DNA of 64,000 nt from Bacteroidales bacterium (GTDB lineage Bacteria > Bacteroidota > Bacteroidia > Bacteroidales > UBA12077), in the NCBI GenBank assembly GCA_003446015.1, contig DMBU01000124.1:23823-87822 (forward strand), given 5' to 3'. Shown in pieces: positions 26,298-33,711 of this stretch. The position numbers were made by a program, and so were the translations under genes. Numbering within the stretch: the first letter of the stretch is position 1; every line of letters starts with the position of its first letter. Under the pieces are notes generated by a model. That model had not been told where the DNA came from. It did not search any database and saw only the letters and a program-made list of their open reading frames with translations.

Positions 26298-27338
26298 CTA
26301 TTCCACACTTTTTAGTTTGCTTAATTCATTTTCTAGTTGCTTAACTCTTTTAAACAAATCGGGGAGCTGCTTATAAACAATAAAGGATTTTTGAAACTCT
26401 CGAATGTTAAATGCAGGAGTTCCCATAACAATACTTCCAGGTTCTTTTATTGTATTTGGTATTCCTGCCTGAGGTGTTACCTTTACTCCATCGGCAATTT
26501 GTATGTGAGGTGCAATGCCCGATTGCCCTCCGAATTGACAATTCTTCCCTACCTTAGTTGATCCGGCTACTCCGCTTTGTGCAGCAATAACCGTATTTTC
26601 ACCAATTTGAACATTATGTCCAATTTGATTTAAATTATCTAATTTGGCTCCTTTTTTTATTATGGTTGAACCCATTGTAGCTCTGTCGATTGTTGTGTTC
26701 GATCCAATTTCCACATTATCCTCTATAATAACATTTCCTAATTGAGGGATTTTACGATAAACATTGTTTTCGTCGGGAGCAAAGCCAAAACCATCCGATC
26801 CTACAACTGCACCAGCATGTATAATACAATCTTCTCCAATTACACACTCATGATAAATTTTAACTCCGGAATTTAAGATGGTGTTCTTACTTACAGTTAC
26901 ATTGTCATCAATAAATACATGAGGAAATAGTTTAACATGATCACCAATTACAGCATTTTCTCCGATGTATACAAATGGTGCGATGTAAACACCATCACCT
27001 ATTTTTGCTGATTCTTCAATAAATGCTAACGAACTTACTCCTTGCTTAACCGGCCTGGCCTGTTCTGCTAATTCAAGTAATCTGGCAAAACTTTCGTATG
27101 CATTATCAACTTTAATTAAGGTTGCCGAAACTTCATTTTCAAGCTCCAGACTTTTATTTATTAAAACAATCGAAGCTTCAGTTGTATATAAATACTTATT
27201 ATATTTAGGATTTGCTAAGAAAGCAAGAGTTCCCGGTGTTGCTTCCTCAATCTTAGCCACGTTATTAACTTTAACTTCTGGGTTTCCGATAACCTCTCCA
27301 TTTAAAAACTCGGCTATTGCTTTAGCTGTAAATTCCAT
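26298..27338 (-). CDS. lpxD: UDP-3-O-acylglucosamine N-acyltransferase LpxD
   Basis: LpxD adds the second hydroxyacyl chain (N-linked) during lipid A synthesis. The protein is 346 aa, the usual size. An N-terminal uridine-binding domain (MEFTAKAIAEFLNGEVIG, GTLAFLANPKYNKYL) is followed by hexapeptide repeats (AKIGDGVYIAPFVYIGENAV) and the catalytic-histidine segment LNQIGHNVQIGENTVIA. A C-terminal helix (YKQLPDLFKRVKQLENELSK) completes it. It is 56 nt downstream of the HD hydrolase gene and 111 nt ahead of the lpxC-fabZ ATG, all on the minus strand. Confidence 0.96.
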   Translation of the reverse strand: MEFTAKAIAEFLNGEVIGNPEVKVNNVAKIEEATPGTLAFLANPKYNKYLYTTEASIVLINKSLELENEVSATLIKVDNAYESFARLLELAEQARPVKQGVSSLAFIEESAKIGDGVYIAPFVYIGENAVIGDHVKLFPHVFIDDNVTVSKNTILNSGVKIYHECVIGEDCIIHAGAVVGSDGFGFAPDENNVYRKIPQLGNVIIEDNVEIGSNTTIDRATMGSTIIKKGAKLDNLNQIGHNVQIGENTVIAAQSGVAGSTKVGKNCQFGGQSGIAPHIQIADGVKVTPQAGIPNTIKEPGSIVMGTPAFNIREFQKSFIVYKQLPDLFKRVKQLENELSKLKSVE

Positions 27339-27394
27339 GTTAATCAGGTGTTAAATGGTTGAATGGCAAAAATAACATTTAAATATTTAATTCA

Positions 27395-28627
27395 TTAAAT
27401 TTCTTTTGGATAACACAAAAAATATTTACGCACAGTCTTTGATAGCACAGAGATATTGAGCATGTCAGAAGCTTCTGCAACATCTGCAACAGTGCCATCT
27501 TTAAACAGAATCCGGATATTATCATCGAAGGCACTATAGGCATTTTTACTTATATGATCGGTAAAAACGAAAAAACCAACTTCTTCTTTACTTAAATCAT
27601 ATTTTTTGGAAGCCTGCAATTTAAGGTCCGAAATCTTGTTCATATCAAAAGGAGTATCTCCAATCTCAATTTTTAACAAATTCCGGTTAAGAAGTCGTTC
27701 CGAAAGCATCGATAGCACTTTATCTGAGTTTTTCGCCCAAACCTTAATAATACTAAAAATGTCATTGTCATCAATAGTACTAAAACAGCTCAAAATTTCT
27801 TTAATATCTGCCTTATTTATATTCGGATTTCTTAAGAAAAACTCAATTTCAGGTGTTAGATAAATATCATTATGTTGTGATATAAGAAATTTTACACGAT
27901 TGAATACTTGTAGCAAAAGTTGTTCAGCAGACACCACCGTTTTATGCAAATAAACCTGCCAATACATGAGCCACCTGGCGATAAGGAACTTTTCAATTGA
28001 ATGAATCCCTTTTGCTTCAACAACCAACTGATCATTGATAACATTCAGCATTTTTATTATTCTGTCTGATCCGATAACTCCCTCAGATACTCCTGTATAA
28101 AAACTATCTCTTCTTAAATAATCTAACCTGTCAACATCAAGCTGACTTGAAACCAACTGATGAAGAAACTTTTTGTGGTATTGGTTTTTAAATATCTGAA
28201 TAGCCAGGGTTAATTTTCCTTGAAATTCATCATTAAGATTTTCCATAAATAATAAGGAAAGATCTTCATGTGTATATTTTTCAATAATTATATTTTCCAG
28301 ACTATGAGAAAATGGTCCATGTCCAATATCATGCAATAAAATTGCCAGTGTAACTGCTTCTTCTTCTTCTCGTGTTATTTGAATATTCTTCGATTTTAAA
28401 ACGTCAATGGCTAAAGTTAATAAATGCACAGCACCTAATGTGTGTTGAAATCGCGTATGCACAGCACCTGGATAAACATAATCAGTTAAACCAAGCTGTT
28501 TAATTCTTCTAAGTCGCTGAAAATACTTATGTTCAATTATATCGTAAACAATCTCTGATGGTATATTTATTAGTCCATAAACCGGATCGTTAACCACCTT
28601 TCTTTTATTTTGCCAATTGTTTTTCAC
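27395..28627 (-). CDS. HD-superfamily phosphohydrolase (dNTPase-like)
   Basis: A 410-residue cytosolic HD-domain protein related to dNTP triphosphohydrolases (COG1078-like). The metal-binding set is visible: RFQHTLGAVHL, LLHDIGHGPFSHSLE and QLDVDRLDYLRRD. The start is GTG at 28627, directly before the conserved opening KNNWQNKRKVVNDPVYGLI, and there is no suitable ATG nearby. It heads the minus-strand block with lpxD and lpxC-fabZ, a gene order I recall from other Bacteroidota; a role in lipid A synthesis is not implied. The physiological substrate is unassigned. Confidence 0.9.
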   Translation of the reverse strand: MKNNWQNKRKVVNDPVYGLINIPSEIVYDIIEHKYFQRLRRIKQLGLTDYVYPGAVHTRFQHTLGAVHLLTLAIDVLKSKNIQITREEEEAVTLAILLHDIGHGPFSHSLENIIIEKYTHEDLSLLFMENLNDEFQGKLTLAIQIFKNQYHKKFLHQLVSSQLDVDRLDYLRRDSFYTGVSEGVIGSDRIIKMLNVINDQLVVEAKGIHSIEKFLIARWLMYWQVYLHKTVVSAEQLLLQVFNRVKFLISQHNDIYLTPEIEFFLRNPNINKADIKEILSCFSTIDDNDIFSIIKVWAKNSDKVLSMLSERLLNRNLLKIEIGDTPFDMNKISDLKLQASKKYDLSKEEVGFFVFTDHISKNAYSAFDDNIRILFKDGTVADVAEASDMLNISVLSKTVRKYFLCYPKEI

Positions 28628-28650
28628 AGCAGATTGAATTTGATCTTTAG

Positions 28651-28658
28651 CAAAAATA
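28651..28658 (-). promoter_or_regulatory. Probable promoter -7 element of the HD hydrolase/lpx block
   Basis: The minus strand reads TATTTTTG, matching TAnnTTTG, 23 nt before the GTG start at 28627. No clean -33 box stands 19 nt upstream, so confidence is moderate. It is divergent from the rimP promoter in the same 260-nt gap. Confidence 0.45.
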
Positions 28659-28791
28659 CAAGAAAATGAGCAATTAACCAGTTATAAATCTTTTGAGAAC
28701 CTGATCTCTTTAATTTTTGCTTGTTTTATTAAGAAATTAACAGACAATTTGTTCTCAATATTTAAAATGCTCTAATTTTCAGGTGAATAAT

Positions 28792-28822
28792 TTTGTGTTT
28801 TCCAAGTTATTTTATACTTTTG
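28792..28822 (+). promoter_or_regulatory. Promoter of rimP-nusA-infB (TTTG-N19-TACTTTTG)
   Basis: TTTG at 28792-28795, exactly 19 nt, then TACTTTTG at 28815-28822. Both boxes match the Bacteroidota sigma-factor consensus (TTTG-N19-TAnnTTTG) with no mismatch, the best promoter in the window. Transcription should start near 28829, about 59 nt before rimP, so the leader would contain the hairpin at 28848-28866. Confidence 0.8.
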
Positions 28823-28847
28823 CGGCTGAATTATGCTTGATTTGTGT

Positions 28848-28866
28848 AAGGGGACGTGGTCCCCTT
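28848..28866 (+). promoter_or_regulatory. GC-rich hairpin in the rimP leader
   Basis: Perfect 8-bp inverted repeat AAGGGGAC / GTCCCCTT with a 3-nt loop (GTG), beginning ~19 nt after the predicted transcript start and ending 21 nt before the rimP ATG. It is strikingly GC-rich for the surroundings. What follows (TATTATTATC) is a poor U tract, so attenuation is possible but a stability or translation-control element is equally likely. Confidence 0.5.
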
Positions 28867-28887
28867 TATTATTATCTTATTTAGTAT

Positions 28888-29355
28888 ATGGTTACAAAAG
28901 AAAACATAAGAGACATAATTGCAGAAATTGTTGAAGAGAAAGAAGCTTTTATTGTAGATATAAAGGTTAGTTCATCTAACAAAATTAATATTGAGATTGA
29001 TAGTTTCAGAGGTTTTACAATTGATGATTGTGTTGAGGTGAGTAGGTTGGTTGAGAGCGGGTTGGATAGAGACAAAGAAGATTTTGAACTTGAAGTTGCT
29101 TCTGCCGGGCTTTCTGAACCATTTAAGGTTGTTCAGCAATATCAAAAGAATATTGGTAAAGAAGTTGAAACACTAACCAACGAGGGACTTAAGATTAAGG
29201 GAATTCTTGCAAATGTTTCAGATACAGGTTTTGAATTAGAAGAATCAAAAAAGGTTAAAGCTGAGGGTAAAAAGAAAAAACAAGATGTAATTGAAAAACA
29301 TAAATTTTCTTTTGATCAGGTAAAGTCAACAAAAATTGTAATAACGTTTAAGTAA
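28888..29355 (+). CDS. rimP: Ribosome maturation factor RimP
   Basis: RimP assists assembly of the 30S ribosomal subunit. The 155-aa length is normal. The N-terminal alpha/beta domain carries the recognisable segments FIVDIKVSSSNKINIEIDSF, TIDDCVEVSRLVESGLD and FELEVASAGLSEPFK. The C-terminal SH3-like domain ends FDQVKSTKIVITFK. It is the first gene of the rimP-nusA-infB operon, with nusA 22 nt downstream. Confidence 0.95.
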   Translation: MVTKENIRDIIAEIVEEKEAFIVDIKVSSSNKINIEIDSFRGFTIDDCVEVSRLVESGLDRDKEDFELEVASAGLSEPFKVVQQYQKNIGKEVETLTNEGLKIKGILANVSDTGFELEESKKVKAEGKKKKQDVIEKHKFSFDQVKSTKIVITFK

Positions 29356-29377
29356 AAAGCTAAAAATATATAGTAAG

Positions 29378-30619
29378 ATGGAAAATTTGAATTTGATCGA
29401 CACTTTTTCTGAATTCAAAGAATTAAAGAATATCGATCGTGCAACGATGATGACAGTTCTTGAAGATGTTTTCCGAAATTTATTGCTTAAAAAATTCGGA
29501 ACTGATGAGAATTTCGATATCATTATTAATATTGACAAAGGAGACTTTGAAATTTGGAGAAACCGTGAAGTTGTCGAAGATAATGCACTTGAAGATCCAA
29601 ATCTTCAGATAAGCTTAAAAGAAGCAAAGAAAATTGATGAGGATTATGAGGTTGGTGAAGAGGTAACCGATGAAGTTAAATTACTTGATTTTGGAAGAAG
29701 AGCTATTTTAGCATTGAGACAAAACCTAACCAATCGTATTCTTGATCTTGAGAAAAATAACATATACGCCAAATATAAAGACAAAATCGGCGATATAGTA
29801 ACCGGAGAAGTTTATCAGGTTTGGAAAAAGGAGATATTAACCCTGGACGATGAAGGTAATGAACTTATTTTACCAAAAACAGAACAAATACCTTCTGACT
29901 ATTTTAGAAAAGGAGATACAATACGTGCGGTTGTTGTGAGAGTTGAGATGAAAAACAATAATCCGTTAATCATTTTGTCACGAACAAGCCCTGTGTTCCT
30001 TGAAAGATTATTTGAGCTGGAAGTTCCTGAAATTTTCGATGGTTTAATTACGATTAAAAAAATCGTTCGTATTCCTGGAGAAAGAGCAAAAGTTGCTGTT
30101 GAGTCATATGATGATAGAATTGACCCGGTTGGAGCATGTGTTGGAATGAAAGGATCAAGAATTCATGGTATTGTTAGAGAATTAAGAAATGAAAATATTG
30201 ATGTTATTAACTTTACAAATAACACACAATTGTTTATACAGAGAGCTTTAAGCCCTGCAAAAATTATATCCATAAAATTAAACGAGAAAGGAAAGAGGGC
30301 TGATGTTTATCTTCTTCCTGAAGAAGTTTCGTTAGCAATTGGTAAAGGAGGCCTTAATATTAAGCTTGCCAGTCAATTAACAGGATATGAAATCGATGTC
30401 TATAGAGAAACGGCTGGAGTTGAAGATGACGAAGACGTTAGTATTGACGAATTTGCTGATGAAATTGAGGGATGGGTAATTGATGCTTTAAAAGCTGTTG
30501 GTTGTGATACAGCAAAAAGTGTACTTGAACTATCTCGTGAAGATTTAATTAAAAGAACTGATTTAGAAGAAGAAACAGTTGACGATATTATCAGGATTTT
30601 TAAATCAGAATTTGAATAA
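29378..30619 (+). CDS. nusA: Transcription termination/antitermination factor NusA
   Basis: NusA binds RNA polymerase and nascent RNA and modulates pausing, termination and antitermination. At 413 aa it has the N-terminal polymerase-binding domain (about 1-130), the S1 domain (GDIVTGEVYQVWKKEILTL), then KH domains (VGACVGMKGSRIHGIVREL and SLAIGKGGLNIKLASQLTG). The C terminus (VLELSREDLIKRTDLEEETV) holds one helix-hairpin-helix-like segment rather than the two acidic repeats of E. coli NusA, as is usual outside proteobacteria. It sits between rimP and infB. Confidence 0.96.
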   Translation: MENLNLIDTFSEFKELKNIDRATMMTVLEDVFRNLLLKKFGTDENFDIIINIDKGDFEIWRNREVVEDNALEDPNLQISLKEAKKIDEDYEVGEEVTDEVKLLDFGRRAILALRQNLTNRILDLEKNNIYAKYKDKIGDIVTGEVYQVWKKEILTLDDEGNELILPKTEQIPSDYFRKGDTIRAVVVRVEMKNNNPLIILSRTSPVFLERLFELEVPEIFDGLITIKKIVRIPGERAKVAVESYDDRIDPVGACVGMKGSRIHGIVRELRNENIDVINFTNNTQLFIQRALSPAKIISIKLNEKGKRADVYLLPEEVSLAIGKGGLNIKLASQLTGYEIDVYRETAGVEDDEDVSIDEFADEIEGWVIDALKAVGCDTAKSVLELSREDLIKRTDLEEETVDDIIRIFKSEFE

Positions 30620-30688
30620 TTTGATACTTTAGTTATAAATTAGCAAATATTTGGTTTTTTGGTATTTTAAAATTGGTTTAGAAATAAT

Positions 30689-33598
30689 ATGACAGATAAA
30701 GCAACAAGACTTAGTAAAGCGGCAAGAGAATTTAATGTTGGGATATCAACTATAGTTGAGTTTCTTCACAAGAAGGGATTTAATATAGATCCAAATCCTA
30801 ATACAAAAGTATCTCCGGAACAATATAATTTATTGATTAAAGAATATAGTTCGGATATTGATGTAAAAAAAGAATCTGAAAAGTTAAGTTTAAATCAGTT
30901 TCGTACAAGAAATGAAACTATCTCTATAAATGATGTTAAAGAAGAGATAGAAATAGAAGAAGATGTCGAAGAAGAAGATAGCTTTGATGGTGATGAAGAA
31001 ATTATGATAAAGGATGTTAGTGGTTCAACTAAATCTATATCAAATAAAACAGTGGTTGAAGAAGATTTTTCTGATGAGGAAGAACCTGAAGAGGAAGAAA
31101 AGGTCGAAGTTAAAGAAGAGGTTGCAGACACTGAAGAACAGATTGATGAAACAGAAATTGCCAAACCAGAAGTTAAAGATTCAAAAGATACCAAAGATCC
31201 TGTAAAAGTTGTTGGAAAAATAGATTTAGATTCTTTAAATCAAAGAACCAGACCAGACAAAAAGTCAAGAAAACAAAGAGAAGAAGAGCAACGTTTGGCT
31301 AAGCAAGTTGTAAAAAAACCTGAGACTGACGAGCAAAAGGAAAAAACAGAGCCTGCCAAACCAGAACAGGTAAAAGAAGAAAAGATTGTTGAGGAAAAAG
31401 CTGTTGAAAAGAAAAATGAACCAGAATTATATAAATTCGCAGTACGGAAATTATCTGGTCCAACCGTAGTCGGTAAAATAGATTTGCCTGAACCTCCAAA
31501 AGAAAAGAAAAAAGAACCCGTTGCTTCTTCATCTGATGATCAGCGAAATAAAAAGAAAAAACGTAAAAGAATACATAAGGATAAAGAAAAAGTTGATGTT
31601 GTTAAAAAGCCTGAAGGAGGAACTCCACAAGCGAAACCTGCAGACAGAGATCAATTTAAAAATAAAAAGAAAAAGAAAAAACAGTTGCGTCCTGAGGTTA
31701 GTGAAGTGGATGTTCAAAAACAGATTAAAGATACGCTTGCGCGATTAACAACAAAGGGGAAATCGAAAGGTTCTAAACACAGAAGAGAGAAACGTGATGC
31801 TATTAGTTTAAAGCATCAGGAGGAACTTGATAAGCAAGAAGCCGACAAGCAAATTATAAAAGTAACTGAATTTGTTTCAGTTAATGAACTTGCAACAATG
31901 ATGGAGGTTCCAGCAACCGATGTTATATCAGTATGTATGAACCTTGGTTTGCTTGTTTCTATTAACCAGAGACTTGATGCTGAGACAATGGCGCTCGTAG
32001 CTGATGAATTTAATTTTAAAGTTGAATTTATTAGTGTTGAGGTCCAGGAAGCTATTAAAGAAGTAGAAGACAGAGAAGATGAATTGTTGCCACGATCACC
32101 GATCGTTACTGTAATGGGACACGTTGACCATGGTAAAACTTCATTACTTGATTATATCAGAAAAGCAAATGTTATTGCCGGTGAAGCTGGTGGAATTACA
32201 CAGCACATTGGTGCTTATAGTGTTGAAATTGATAATGGCAAGATGATCACATTTCTTGACACTCCTGGTCACGAGGCTTTTACAGCTATGCGTGCCCGTG
32301 GTGCTCAGGTTACCGATATTGCAATTATCGTAGTTTCTGCTGATGACAATGTTATGCCTCAAACAATTGAAGCAATTAACCACGCAAGTGCTGCAGGAGT
32401 TCCAATTATTTTTGCAATTAATAAAATTGATAAGGTTGGAGCAAATCCTGAAAAGATAAAAGAAGAACTTGCAGGAATGAATTATCTGGTTGAAGACTGG
32501 GGAGGTAAATATCAATCTCAGGATATATCAGCTAAACAAGGTACAAATATTGAATTGTTGTTAGAAAAAGTATTGCTTGAAGCAGAGTTACTAGATCTAA
32601 AAGCTAATCCAAATAAAAAGGCATTAGGAACAGTAATTGAATCTGAACTTGATAAGGGACGTGGTTACATGTCAACAATACTTGTTGAAGCAGGCACATT
32701 AAGAATTGGTGATGTTGTATTGGCTGGAAGCTATTTTGGACATGCCAAGGCAATGTATAATGAAAGAGGTAAGAAAGTTGAAGAGGCTGGACCAGCAACT
32801 CCTGTTCAAATACTTGGATTAAATGGAGCTCCACAAGCAGGTGATAAGTTTAACGTAATGGACGGTGATAAGGAAGCTCGCGATATTGCAAATAAACGCG
32901 AACAATTACAACGTGAACAAAGCATGCGAACTCAAAAGCATATCACTCTCGATGAAATTGGACGTCGTATTGCAATTGGAAACTTCCAGGAAATTAATAT
33001 TGTTGTTAAAGGGGATGTGGATGGTTCTATTGAAGCTTTATCCGACTCATTAATAAAACTAAGTACTGAAGAAATTCAGGTTAATATTATTCACAAAGGT
33101 GTTGGTCAGATTTCAGAATCTGATGTATTGTTAGCTGCCGCATCAAATGCTATTATTATTGGTTTCCAGGTGCGACCTTCAATGAATGCCAGAAAATTAG
33201 CCGAGAAAGAGGAAATCGATATCAGGCTATATTCTGTAATTTATGATGCTATTAATGAGGTTAGGGATGCAATGGAAGGAATGTTATCTCCGGAAATTAA
33301 AGAAGAAATTGTTGCAACCGTTGAGGTAAGAGAGATTTTTAAAGTTAAGAAAGTGGGTACCATTGCAGGATGTATGGTGAAGGAAGGGAAAATTACAAGA
33401 AATACAAAAATTAGGATTATTCGTGATGGTATTGTTGTTTATACAGGAACCTTAGGATCGCTTAAACGATTTAAAGATGATGCGAAAGAAGTTGTTTCTG
33501 GTTATGAGTGTGGATTAAATATTGAAAATTTCAACGATATTAAAGTAGGAGATATAGTAGAAGGATATAAAGAAGTTGAAGTTAAAAAGAAACTGTAA
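30689..33598 (+). CDS. infB: Translation initiation factor IF-2
   Basis: IF-2 is the GTPase that brings initiator tRNA to the 30S subunit. At 969 aa it is on the long side owing to a low-complexity, charged N-terminal region. An IF2_N segment (TRLSKAAREFNVGISTIVEF) opens the protein; about residues 75-390 are acidic (EEE/DEE runs) then lysine-rich (KKKKRKRIHKDK). The second N domain precedes the G domain, with GHVDHGKTSLLDYIRK, DTPGHEAFTAM and NKIDK. C-terminal domains follow (VEVREIFKVKKVGTIAGCMV). It ends the operon and is followed by a terminator. Confidence 0.97.
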   Translation: MTDKATRLSKAAREFNVGISTIVEFLHKKGFNIDPNPNTKVSPEQYNLLIKEYSSDIDVKKESEKLSLNQFRTRNETISINDVKEEIEIEEDVEEEDSFDGDEEIMIKDVSGSTKSISNKTVVEEDFSDEEEPEEEEKVEVKEEVADTEEQIDETEIAKPEVKDSKDTKDPVKVVGKIDLDSLNQRTRPDKKSRKQREEEQRLAKQVVKKPETDEQKEKTEPAKPEQVKEEKIVEEKAVEKKNEPELYKFAVRKLSGPTVVGKIDLPEPPKEKKKEPVASSSDDQRNKKKKRKRIHKDKEKVDVVKKPEGGTPQAKPADRDQFKNKKKKKKQLRPEVSEVDVQKQIKDTLARLTTKGKSKGSKHRREKRDAISLKHQEELDKQEADKQIIKVTEFVSVNELATMMEVPATDVISVCMNLGLLVSINQRLDAETMALVADEFNFKVEFISVEVQEAIKEVEDREDELLPRSPIVTVMGHVDHGKTSLLDYIRKANVIAGEAGGITQHIGAYSVEIDNGKMITFLDTPGHEAFTAMRARGAQVTDIAIIVVSADDNVMPQTIEAINHASAAGVPIIFAINKIDKVGANPEKIKEELAGMNYLVEDWGGKYQSQDISAKQGTNIELLLEKVLLEAELLDLKANPNKKALGTVIESELDKGRGYMSTILVEAGTLRIGDVVLAGSYFGHAKAMYNERGKKVEEAGPATPVQILGLNGAPQAGDKFNVMDGDKEARDIANKREQLQREQSMRTQKHITLDEIGRRIAIGNFQEINIVVKGDVDGSIEALSDSLIKLSTEEIQVNIIHKGVGQISESDVLLAAASNAIIIGFQVRPSMNARKLAEKEEIDIRLYSVIYDAINEVRDAMEGMLSPEIKEEIVATVEVREIFKVKKVGTIAGCMVKEGKITRNTKIRIIRDGIVVYTGTLGSLKRFKDDAKEVVSGYECGLNIENFNDIKVGDIVEGYKEVEVKKKL

Positions 33599-33615
33599 AA
33601 TTAAATTTTAATATT

Positions 33616-33649
33616 AAAAAGGCTGTCTAAATTTTAGATGGCCTTTTTT
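33616..33649 (+). terminator. Terminator of rimP-nusA-infB
   Basis: AAAAAGGC (33616-33623) pairs with GCCTTTTT (33641-33648), and the stem extends inward through a one-base mismatch (GTCTAA/TTAGAT, with one G-T pair). It is followed by a T tract and lies 17 nt after the infB stop. Confidence 0.72.
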
Positions 33650-33662
33650 AGTCCCAAATCTG

Positions 33663-33693
33663 TCAAAAGAGCAGGTTACTTCTGCTCTTTTGA
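33663..33693 (-). terminator. Terminator of the SPOR-domain protein gene
   Basis: A 12-bp perfect inverted repeat (TCAAAAGAGCAG at 33663-33674, CTGCTCTTTTGA at 33682-33693) with a 7-nt loop sits 18 nt past the minus-strand stop at 33712. The following minus-strand sequence has only a short T run, but the arm itself carries TTTT. It may act bidirectionally as a backstop for infB. Confidence 0.55.
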
Positions 33694-33711
33694 TTTTATT
33701 ATAAAAGGATT

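Noticed and set aside
30895..31748. Antisense and alternative frames inside the infB N-terminal region
   Set aside because: They arise from the Glu/Lys-rich repeats of IF-2 (Ser-rich or Lys/Leu-rich artefacts).
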